From: Marthasterias glacialis
Lineage: Eukaryota; Echinodermata; Asteroidea; Forcipulatida; Asteriidae
DNA: 64,000 nt
Reading direction: 5' to 3'
Assembly: GCA_911728455.2 (NCBI GenBank)
Contig: OU452225.1
Location: forward strand, 23,532,495 to 23,596,494
Positions 11,285 to 22,600 of this stretch are shown here, piece after piece. The position numbers and the translations under genes are program-made. Position 1 is the first letter of the stretch, and every line of letters starts with the position of its first letter. The notes under the pieces were generated by a model. That model searched no databases. It worked only from the letters and a program-made list of their open reading frames with translations, and was not told the origin of the DNA.

Positions 11285-13337
11285 ACTTGCGATTGTGATC
11301 CAAAAAGTTGTACTTCACAAAAGAATTCTGATAGATGTTTAATTTGCATCGGGGATACTCAAACACAGAGGCGTGTTAATACTCAGTATTTTCCCCAGTC
11401 TTGAAGAATAAACAAATCGTATTTCTGTATTTTTGTACACTGTGATAACTTTTTGTTCAGTGGGGAGGCACACTCGGCCCGGGATGTAGTGTTTTTTTTT
11501 GTTTGGGTGGGATTTGGCCTAATTTTTGATCCACTTCTCACGCACTCTCTCACAGAGCGGTGTAATCCCTGTGAACGTCTCTGATCTCTTAAACAGACTA
11601 GCGCCCTCTGCTGTTTACAGAAGCTTATCACACTGTCCACTCAGCTGATTCAGGCGTGGAATAGGCAACAGGTGTTATCGACAGGTGTCTTGACACGTCA
11701 AACGCGTGACATGCAGACAGTATCCGGGTAGTAGTGACGTCATAAACGGATACAGTAAGAAGTTAACATTGCTACTCGAGGACAGGTTGATAAAAGTATC
11801 TGCTCATTACTTTGGTGTCCCTTTTCTATTGTTTGAAAAAAAGTCTTAAAAGATATTATTTAAGAGAAGTAGGATCGCAGCGAATTAAAGTCCCAAAGTG
11901 TATTTACTTATCAGCTATGCTGGATTTAGGGTAGAACAAAGGAAAATTGTCAAAGTTTTCTTTGTTCACGGCCCAAATGAATTAAAATTTAACCAGTCAG
12001 TTTCCCTTGTGGTTTATTGCTAAGAAATTACATAATAACTAAATTCTAATTAAACTAATTCCTTAGAAATACATAATAATTATATCATGGCTCTATGGTT
12101 GACATAGAAAGAGAAAGCAGAGTTAGTCTGGTAGATAAAACAAAGAAGGTAGTGGTAGCACTTGAAACTAACTAATAATAAAACATTTTAAAAATCTGAT
12201 GGAGGCTAGTTTTTGCTACGAAAGCTCAAACATGTTTTTTCAGTTTTTAAGTGCTATGACTACTTTCTTTGTCAGCTCTATGGTTGTATCATAATATGGG
12301 GTCTGATCGTTGAGTTTCAGATTGTATGGCTTCTGAGTGGCACTCCCGAACAAAGATACTGAGTAAATAGGGAGACCACCAACGTTAATAGGCTGATTAG
12401 CTCTTTTTTGTGAAGTGCCGGTATGTTCATCCGGGGGTCGCTGGTTCAAATCCCGCTCCAGTCATTTTTTTCTTTGTTAACCCGAAAATTGAACTACAAT
12501 TTACCCAGTCAGTTTCCCTTGTGGTTTATTGCCTAGCACTTATACTGGATCGACTTAATATTTACGTAGTAGATAAAATAATGTGATGTATTCAGTGATT
12601 ACTGTATAGCCTACTGAATCTCCCATATAGTTTAAGTTGGAATGTTTTATTGTGTCATGTACTAACTGAATACTTTTTGCTGTTCAAAACCCATTTGACC
12701 CTCCTCATGGTCTGTCATCCCATTGTGAGAAGGTCCTTGCTCTCTGGTCATCCAGAGGCGTGTGTGCCAGTTATATCATATCTATGTTACTCTGTCCATT
12801 GGCTCAAATGCTTTACCAGTGGGGGTTTGGTTCATTACCTGAAGAGTTGAGATTCGGCAACCATTCTCAGCTGTTAATTATAGTAATATATTAAATGATC
12901 TTAACAAGGAGATGTTATTCTTAAACATGCTTTTTCTTGTTTCTTATGCTTGGTCTTTATAAGATCCAGGCTGGATGGTTGGAAACCCCCAACCATCCCA
13001 AGTCATAATCAAGACTGGTTAAAAAAAAACCTCAATCAACTTAATGTTACCCTTCTAAAATAAACTGGTGTTTGGCGGTCCCAGTGCCCAGTTGCGGCTA
13101 CACTGAAGCCATGAGTTTGGCATTTTAAACCACCTTTTTTTGGCATTTTTCACAGCACACCCTTAATGGCCCAGTAAAAATAAAAATTAACACAATTCAG
13201 TACAATCTAAAACCATGTTAAGTAATAATTTTATCCTTTATCAGTAAAAAAAAAAAGTTTACAGTACTTTGGATCATGATTGTAAGCGTTTGACACCAAC
13301 TACAAGTAGTTACACAAAAAAGTGATGAAAGATTGAT
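11285..13337. other. Intergenic DNA upstream of SPATA1
   Basis: No gene is recognised. AT-rich sequence carries a family D SINE (12410-12535) and an extra copy of its tail block CAGTCAGTTTCCCTTGTGGTTTATTG at 11992-12018. The rest shows nothing I can assign. Confidence 0.5.
12410..12535 (+). repeat. tRNA-like SINE, family D
   Basis: GGTCGCTGGTTCAAATCCCG contains a good pol III B box (GGTTCAAATCC), followed by a T-rich stretch and the CAGTCAGTTTCCCTTGTGGTTTATTG block. The same order is seen inverted at 3905-4012. The tail block also occurs alone at about 11992, about 500 bases to the left. Confidence 0.6.
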
Positions 13338-13581
13338 CACGTGACATTCACCTGGGGTACTTACAGTTCACGACGGGACGTTATTTCCCATAGAAACTGT
13401 ACACACACGACGTCAACGACTCGACTATTATTAGTTGACACACTCACACATGGAGGTCCGTCGTGCGAGGTGAACGTGATTTTGTAATGGAAAAGTTTCT
13501 ATAAAAGTCACGATTTCACTGGAATATCTATAACAAAATGAATAACCTGAAACACTGGACTTTAATATTTTACACCAAAAC
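13338..13581 (+). promoter_or_regulatory. Probable SPATA1 promoter and 5' UTR
   Basis: This interval precedes the SPATA1 start codon. It holds an E-box CACGTG at 13338-13343, several CG-bearing motifs (ACGACGTCAACGACTCGA) unlike the AT-rich surroundings, and TTTCCCATAGAAAC at 13384-13397. The last matches the RFX X-box pattern except at its first base. X-boxes commonly drive ciliary and sperm-tail genes, but function here is inferred and no transcription start is visible. Confidence 0.35.
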
Positions 13582-13626
13582 ATGACGACTGCGCTGGTAC
13601 CTTTATCAAGGCCACCTTCGGAACAG
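13582..13626 (+). CDS. SPATA1: SPATA1 coding exon 1
   Basis: The exon encodes [15 protein letters not shown] and ends in a strong donor, GTGAGT. Joined in phase 0 to exon 2 it reads [14 protein letters not shown], which parallels the vertebrate start where a short SRP-rich leader precedes LVELHVF. That is the reason for preferring this start over the one at 17810. Confidence 0.75.
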
Positions 13627-16600
13627 GTGAGTGTGAATGTTTTTTTGTCTTCGCCCAATTTAACTTTGTCTCCGTTTTGTTCGGTGGCAACAATCGCATA
13701 CCAAACTAGTCACCAGTGCAGTACCATGCCCGATATGTGGCAGAGGGAGGCCCCCCAAATGTACCCATTCTCGAACACACTCCTCCTCTCTTGTATAGAA
13801 GCACCCCCCTAAAATCCTCAAAACAATTCCAGAGATTTCCAGAACATAACGAAGACACAATCATGACAATAATAGGAGGAGGTGGCGGGGGGGGGGGGGG
13901 GGGGGCGCTCCCCCTCTCTCATGCCATACATATCGAACACCAAATGTGGGTCAGTTCTGATTCCCGTCAATAAATATATAGTGTGTCAGACCTAAAAAAA
14001 CAAACTATCAATATCAAGCTAGTAATTAAAAAAAAAAAAAATTCTTTCAGATTTGTACAGTCTCTGTGGCATTGCTCTGGCCTTGGCCTTTGCCCTTGGC
14101 TTGGTTTCCACTTCAAAAGTTTCCCATGCTAACAGGTCAACTCGTACCTTCGCCGACTCGTACCTTCGCCAAGTCGTACCTCCAGTTAAGTCAACTCGTA
14201 CCTTCGCCAACTCGTGCTTTCGCAATCTCGTACCTTCAGTTAAGTCAACTCGTACCACCGATTTAAAAGCGAGGTAGCGGTGATTGGAAGCTCAGCACTC
14301 GGACAAGCATTTGTAATGTAGCCTTTAATCAAGGCGCTCGCAGGAGAAATAGCGAGAAAGAAAATTTAAAAAAAATAATAAAATAGAGTAAATGTGTAAT
14401 GTAGCCAGTCAATCCATGTACTAGCCTTTAATCAAGGGCGCAGGAGAGATAGCGAGAAAGAAAATTTAAAAATAATAAAATTGGGGCCACCACATCTTCA
14501 AGAGAGATTAATAAACATGTGCTGTCACTTTATTTAAAATAAAAATGATATTAAAAAGAAGAAATAGGAAACAAAAGAAAATGCAATAAACATTATTAGG
14601 AAACATTTTACAGTTCAAACATTTTAAAATAAAAATAATATTATTCACCAAAATCCAGTTAATTTATTTCCAGTTAATTTATTTCCAGTTTAGTCAATTA
14701 TTTCGAAACATCATTGAAGTTTAGAAAAAATACAAATGACAGTCCAGGAAGGAAGTAGGCAACATTTTAAAGATAGCAATATGTTAGTCACAAAAAAAAT
14801 TGAGAATTAGCAGAAGATTAAATAAAATAATTACAAAAAGTTCACCCCCCCCAAAAAAAAAGACATGATTAAAAAAAACATGTGCAAAATTTTAAATATC
14901 ACATACAAACAATTTGTTTCAATTACAACTGCTTGTTGGAATATGGGACCGCAAAGTACATGCACACGAAACAGGCCACGCACTCATTGAAGCTGCGGTC
15001 GTTGAAGTGGAAGGATCTGCAGAAGAACGTGCATACTGAAGGTACGAATTGACTTAACTGAAGGTACGAGTTGCCTAAGGTACGAGTCGGCGAAGGTACG
15101 AGTCGGCGAAGGTACGAGTCGGTGAAGGTACGAGTTGACCAGAATTCGTTTCCCATACTCCATAGACTTTTTACGATTTTCCAATGGAAATGCCCAAATT
15201 GCATTTCGTTGGTGGCTCATATATTTGCCAACTCCCAGCTCTAATACAGAACTCATGATTTGTTTTTAATATTAGGCCTATGTTATCACACAACAAGTGC
15301 GAGTGGAATACGGAAAAATATAGCGCTTCTGCGTCCCATAATCAAACAAGGCCGAAGGCTGAGTTTGATATGGGACGCTCACAAGTTACATTTTTCTATA
15401 TTCCTCGAGCGCGCGTGTGCTAACAAATTTATCTTCAAGCAACAAACTTGATTCACAATAGCAAGACAGTACACCATGGATTGACGGATTAGTACTTGTA
15501 GATAATAAACTGCGCAAAATGCGAAGTTAAAACAGCGCGATAGAACAGGGTTTGAGGGTTTGATATGGCCATGCAATATAGGTTTTTATAACACCTCTTC
15601 CTTTGATTCTATCTGTTGATTGGCCGAACGTGCGTCACGTGGTGTTGTGTATTTTTACTATCACACTGCACACCGACCAAAAGAACTATTAAATGGTACT
15701 ATCCAACGACAACCTCGAACCCGGTGAAACGATCAAATAATACGTGCATGCGAAATACGATATTAGAACGAAGGCAGTGTGGTACCCCCTCTTTCTTTTT
15801 GTCAAGTTTTCCTGTCAGATTTTACACAGTTGTTTGAAGACTGGTATACGCACAAATTGGATGAAATTGAGGTGTCATAAAACAAATATTGACTGCTTTA
15901 TCTCGTGGCGTAGTAAAACTAGTCACTCTCGGTGATCCCCGGAGCCGCCTATCTTCCCTCGGCTCCGCCTCGGGAAGATAGGCTGCTCCGGGGATCACCT
16001 CGAGTGACTAGTTTTACTACGCCACTCGAAGCAGTCAATATTTGTATAATATCACACTCCTATTCTACAAATCTGATTGGAGGATTAGCGCGTACTTGAG
16101 GATAATGCGTTATATTGCCAAACTGTTGCGTGATATCCCTGTAATTTATTGTTGCGTTATTGCCATATTTTATTGCGTTATATCACCGTATTTTGTTACA
16201 TTATATTGCCATACTATTGTGCTATATTGCCGTACTATTTTATTGTGTTATATCACAATATAATAGTAACTGCGATAGGCCTAACACAAAATACGGCGAT
16301 GTAATGCAATAGTACAGGAACATGGTAATGCAATAGTACGGCGATTTAACCCAATACTCTGCACTATGGCGATATAACGGCATAAAAAATAATGACCGTT
16401 ATCTAGGGATACACATGTATGAGCCACCGTACATTACATTTCACTTCACACCAGGCTTACTCCTCAACCTAACTTCACTTTTCTTGAAAATTACAAAAAC
16501 ACCTCAGATTTAGACTGCCGGGGAAGATTTGATAACCGATAGGCCTAATTGACATTTCATTTTAAAGTTTAACTGTTGAAAATTTAATGATTGCAGGTCA

Positions 16601-19600
16601 ATTTGGGTACACTGTACATGTAAGTTGAGGTACATGTAGGCCTAATTACTGTGATGTCTGTACTGCAGAGCAATATCCATGACAGTTGCATGTTTTAATT
16701 AAAGAGCTTGCATTCAGTCAATATTGATCAACAGCCATGACTTTGTGAAGTAATTGCTATCTGTTCCCACGTAACAGACTGTTTTGGACTGTGCGCATTT
16801 TTTGCATAACAGCAGTCCTTCAATTTTAAAGGACATTTTCTTGATAGAGAAAGCAAACATTCCAGTGCTTCAAATAGAATCTCTCTTATTTTGGCCTTGT
16901 CGAGTCAAGGTTTCTTTGTTCCAGTATTACTCTCAAAGAAAAATGATTCGGCAAATCTGAGAAAATAATCCTGTCAGGCTGGACAGGAAAGAATGGAAGT
17001 TTCCCATTACAATTTAAGTTTTTAAGGCCCATCATAAGTTTACATTGAGAAAGTTTTTAACAAAAGGAGGAGCACACATTTTCAAGTAAACAACATTCAA
17101 ACATAACGTTGATTGCTGTTTTAACTGTGGACATCTTCCCTGATTCGATCCACCAGTTGTGTGCGTAAATTCATCCATTGAAACCCCCCACTGTCAAATA
17201 TGTAATGCCAACAAATTAAATTGTTTTATTCTTATGATAAGGATACTACATACGTACATGTAGTAAGATACTCACACCAAATTCAAACCTGCGGAGAAGT
17301 TTGCCTCCAGAAACAGTTTTTCCCTGCGCATGCCTGGCTGTAAGATTGAACTTGGCTTCCATACCCTCCCTGTAGTGTCACTTATGATTGACATTACCAC
17401 CAGTGTCACTAATTGATAATTAGAGGAACTCATTATCATAAATGGCCTCTAAATATTTGATACAATAGTAACCATGGTTATCGGTCCAGTGACTTGAGAC
17501 ACACTAGATCCTAAAAAATGGTACGTTGAATACGGTGATGCCATGCATTCATTTTCTTTGAACTAGTGTGTGGTTGCTAAGGAACTTGCTCTGGCCTATT
17601 CTCTAAATATATTAAAAATAGATTGGAACATTTTGCCTTGAAAATTTTCTGCACAGTGCAGTTTCAGCATTGTTTGCCGGAGCTATTTTGAGAGTGAAAG
17701 CACGCAGTTTCTCAGTGTGTGTTGCCGAGCGATATAGCTTACAAGTGGTTAAAAAAAAGTCTGTTGAAGTTTTTCAGTTTGTCCAGCGGTGACACTTAAG
17801 GCAGACAATATGCCCATGGCTAACAAAAATGTAAGTTTTGTTTTCGTTTTTGTTTTTGTACAAAAGTAAACAAGTTTTTCATACTGGTCTCCATTTTAAA
17901 GTGGGACAGATAGGGAAATTATCTTGGTGCATTGTGCATTTGATGATACAAGCATGGAATTTGGCACACAGTCAGAGTACACGTATGTCATGAGAAAGAT
18001 ATTGGCTATAGAGCCATTTGAATTTCGAAGAATATTACGGGTACAAGTACGGGTACAAAATAGCTGCCATTGCTTGTTATTCCATCTATAATTCTGACGT
18101 AGGACAAGTCTGCCATAGCCCTACAGCGATTTATCTTTCTCAATGCATACTCTGACTTTGTGCCAAATTCCATGCTGGTATCATCAAAGGCACAATCCTG
18201 GCACCTACCTGCCATATTATTTAAAGACCAATGGAAAAGGGGCAAAAGACTGTTAATGGCCTCCTGACAAACTGTGTTAGCTATCAAGAGCATCCATGCC
18301 CCGAGGCAAGTTCCGCTTCCACTTGTCAATTTAAAATCTGACAAACTGATCGCCCACATAATGCAGTTGTTTTTTTTAATTTATTGTAGGTTATTTAATT
18401 TGTTGGTAAACTGACTGTAAATGCTTCCATTCTTTGCACAAATCAAGATATTTGTAATAAAACCAACCTGTGAAAATGTCAGCTCATTTCGTTGTTTCGT
18501 TTGCGATAGGCAGACTTTTCATCTAACTGAGACGAAAACTAATTTTGGATCTTAGTTCATTCATTATTTAAAATCGATAACACTTCGGGCAGAAATATTT
18601 CAAGAAAAGTTTTCAGCCATCATGATCTTCATACCATGTAAGGTATATGTAAATCTGTGAACATTTATGTTTTTCTTCTTACCAATGTAGAGCTGGGGCT
18701 TTAACTTACAGAACATTATAGTACACATATATATATTTTTTATATATTTTTATAAATGTTCTCTAAAAGTTTATTAATACAATTTTTTTTCAGCTGGTGG
18801 ATCTCCATGTGTATCTGGTACCAACAGAAGTATGGAATGAGAAATACCACAGTGCCTACAATGATGTTATTAATCAGACCATCTCGGCCGGTTTTGTCAG
18901 GTAATTAGAAGAAGGCCTTGGCCTGACCTTCCTTCTTGTCTTTTAATAACGATACAGCTGAACTGTTCTACCGAAAAAGCCATAATAAACAATTTACTTG
19001 ATAAGAAAACACAAAGGTTTGTAGACAATAAACTTTTTTTCCGCCTCCCTACACACTATATGTGTGTATGTTAGGGCTTGAATTTGGGGTACAATTCCAC
19101 AAGACCACAGAGCTTGAAGCTGAAACTTTTTACCGGACCAGAATTTATTTTACAAGACCAGAATCTTAATGAGAAAGAATTTTTTACAAAGTTTAAAATG
19201 GAAAGTTTTATTTGAACATGCACTAAGAGAAGATTTATCTCATTTGTCTTGTGGGTAGGTATATTTTGATACTCAACAGAATTGAAAGATATTGATCAGA
19301 TTCAAAGTCAACATTTTGAACATCGTTTCTCGTGTTTCTTTTTCTTAAAGATAATACACAGTGAGGTATTATTATTCAGTTGAAAAACACAAGACTGCCG
19401 GACTTGTCCAGTCGTGAGTTTACTGGCCCGACACTAAAATCACTGGCCTCGGGCCTGTGTCCAGTGTAAAATTCTAGCCCTGTGTGTGTATGTACATGTA
19501 CTATGTACGCCCTAAAAGTGGCCTCTAATCATGCTAATGTAGAGGAAAAAGAGGAAGCGAGTCCTTTACATTTACGTTAGCGAGCATCAAAATCTAGAAG

Positions 19601-22600
19601 TTTGAAATTTAAGATCATCAAGTGATTTTGTGGCAACATCTACACGTAAGACATTCTAGATTAGAAAACACTCATCCAAAAATGTTTGCCCAAACCAACA
19701 ATACAATTTCATTGTAAAGTGCCGAGTCATCACTTTTTGGGGGTGAAGAAGTGTTACTTGATTTTTACCTTGGGAAAAAACATCATTCTTGATTTTATTT
19801 TCTTCAACTTGAATTGTGGAGGCCAGAAAAACATCATAGCCATAAATTTCAAAACAATTTTGATTTGATTTTGCATCTCGACGAGGTCATGTGATTGAAT
19901 GTCTAAGTAAAGATATTTTATGTTATTGGCATATTACGTAGTGTATAACTACTGGTATAATAAGAAAATGTGGCATCCCCAATGAATCCCAACTCATGCT
20001 GGGTCCAAAAGCATGGCTTATTACACCATGCCTGTAAATACTGCCATAATCATGAATGGAATGCATGTAGATGGTGCACCGGGCTTAACTTCTGGTGGTT
20101 AAGTCATCGGAATGTGGGTTCAAATCCCGGTCATGACACTTGTGTCCTTCAGCAAGATGCTTCACCATATTTGCTTCTCTTCACCCAGGGGTACAAATGG
20201 GTACCTGTGAGGGTAGAAGTTGATATTGAGTTTGAAATAGCCTTTGGAGCGCCACGGCAGCCCCGGGCTATATACTCCAAAGGTAGCTGAGAAAGATATT
20301 ATTTGTGAAATGCGCTATTATAAGTATTAGTTATTTTTATTATTATGAGATCAGGATTAATGTCTTCATCTACAAAATTGGGGCACAGTCAAATTTTCAT
20401 GCTCTGTTTCCCTTGACCACATCAATTATTTTTATGACTACCAAAAAAATTAATAAAAAATGTGCTGAAAATGCTTTTATTTTTCAGAGTGTGGCCTGAC
20501 TTGAGTCTGTACTACCTGAGGAATCAAATTATTGACCAGTTGGGTTATGACGTGTTGCCGCCCGAGTATGTGTTTCTGAAAAGTGTTGGGAGATGCCTTA
20601 CCCAGGTATGTATTGTACTTTGTGCAGGGGGGTGGGAGCCCACTTAAGGAGCGTCTCAAAAATTCAAAACAGCAGGAACGTTTTTAATTGGGTCGGTTGA
20701 ATATTCCAGCAGGCATACATGGAGCAGACCGCTGTCAGAGCGTTCCATTGGAATGTTCCCAGAGTTCTGCAAAATATCGTCAAACAGCGGAATGTTCCAC
20801 TGGATGGCGAGTTTACATATATGCCTACGGGAATGTTCCTTACCACCTTGAACATGCCCGACTTTTGAGCCGATCCCTAAGGACAATCTAAGCAGTAGGC
20901 TGTAATAAATACAACGCTCATTTTTAACATTAATGCAAATTTGTATTCATTGGAATTTGTGTATGTCTCAAGGTTGGTGTCTGCATGGAGTTGTCCATGT
21001 TAGTTAGAAGGGTTTTTTAGAATTTTCCGTGTGTTCAGTGGACGAGTTACCGTGTCTGTATTGTGTTCATTGTGAAAAAAAACAAAAAAACAAACAAATG
21101 ACAAGGATCTATGTGTGAGTTTTTGTAAACAAATATTAAAGGCATTTCGTTTGTGCGTTGTCGCAATCACTCGGTGAATTGTTGCTTTTCAAGATCTCGA
21201 GGCTTTTCAAGAAATGGAACAGTCCAGATTCCACCTTGTGATTATGTTCTGAGACAATGCACTCACATGCATTCGATACTTGTATACTGTAGAACCCGGT
21301 TCCATGGTAGAACCAGAACCTTGGATGGTTGAACCAGAACCGAGCTACAATGTAAGGCTTCATTGTAGAGACAGGGAGATGTTTGTTTGATGTTTGTATT
21401 TAATGTGAACGATAAAACAGACTAATCAGTTCTTGATATGAGTAAAATTATCCGCTTATCTCCTGATGAGCATTGAATTGACTGATAATAGAGATTTGGA
21501 TTAGTGTATGAAGTGGTCACCTATTAGTAAAATGTCAACTTGTATACAGTAATTCCTAACTAAATGAATTTCATGCAGCAAGCAAGTGCATACTTTTGAT
21601 ATGTGCAATGTGTGTTGAGTGTGGTGGCTGAGCAGTCTATTGCATTAAACTTTTAAGTTCTGGTTTTGTTAGAGTGGGGGCTCAAGTTCTGGTACATAAA
21701 GTGAAGAGCACTTCCATTATAGGCTACATGGCCTTGAGCAAGACATTAAACAGTTATTGTGAGTAGGCCTAAGCTTTTTCTTTCCTGCAGGACTCATTTA
21801 ACTCTTTTATTACGGAATTTAATGTACGACTGTGACGGAATTGTTTGATATTTTGTTGATTTTTGAGCCACTGGCAGTGGCTTTCCGGCGTGGGAAGTAA
21901 TTTAACGGGCTTCTGTGAGTGGTGTGCCGTAGTGAAAGAGTTAAGCACTGAGCATACAACCGGATTACATGAGGTACATTTACTATGTAAAAAAAAGTAA
22001 TATACAGCTGTAGTAACAATTCTTTATCCCCGATTCAATTAATAATAGACTGATTGCGCAACCAATATTAGCATGTGATCACATGACCTGTAGTTGGTAC
22101 ATGTACGTCATTTCAGCTGATGGCAAAGTAGGTGCAAATACATGGTGTGATCGACAGAGTCACACAAACAGTCGGCTTTTGGTAATAATAACACAGTTTC
22201 TAAGCCCTTTTATTAAAGTTTTATGTCGTGACATTGATTTTAATGATGTTACTGTTTCATAAACTACCAGTTTTCTACTACAAAAGAGGTTTATTTCGAG
22301 GTATGCACTACTGGCATTGGACGACGATGTAGCAACCTGCCTGTTATTTTGTTTGTAATGTAAGTCACTGTAAAAAAAAAAGAAAACAAAAAGTAAAGAA
22401 CGTTGGAAAGTTTTGGAAAGCCTTTTTTTATGATTTCAGCTTAAAAAATGTGAAATTCTTGCAAAGTAGTACTACCTGACTACATGTACCAAGATGCTGG
22501 AACTAGCCTTACTGGCTTACTGTGTGTGTGGTGCAATAATTTTCCTGACCACTAACAATTTTAAATTGTGTTTATTATAATATTGATTTAAGATCTACAC

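Larger units (their letters stand above)
13627..18793 (+). other. SPATA1 intron 1
   Basis: A 5.2 kb intron with donor GTGAGT and a T-rich acceptor ending TTTTTTTTCAG. It carries a G19 tract (13887-13905), two inverted minisatellite systems, foldback elements and a possible alternative first exon. About 16400-17700 is AT-rich sequence in which I see nothing further. Confidence 0.7.

Noticed and set aside
14053..15256. Open frames with [15 protein letters not shown] peptide repeats
   Set aside because: They are translations of the TCGTACCTTCGCC minisatellite and occur on both strands in more than one frame.
16095..16390. CRISPR-like array
   Set aside because: Units are contiguous and degenerate without unique spacers, and the sequence is from an animal genome.
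18006..18359. 117-codon minus-strand frame
   Set aside because: It runs through one arm of a foldback element, matches no family and is not preserved in the other arm.
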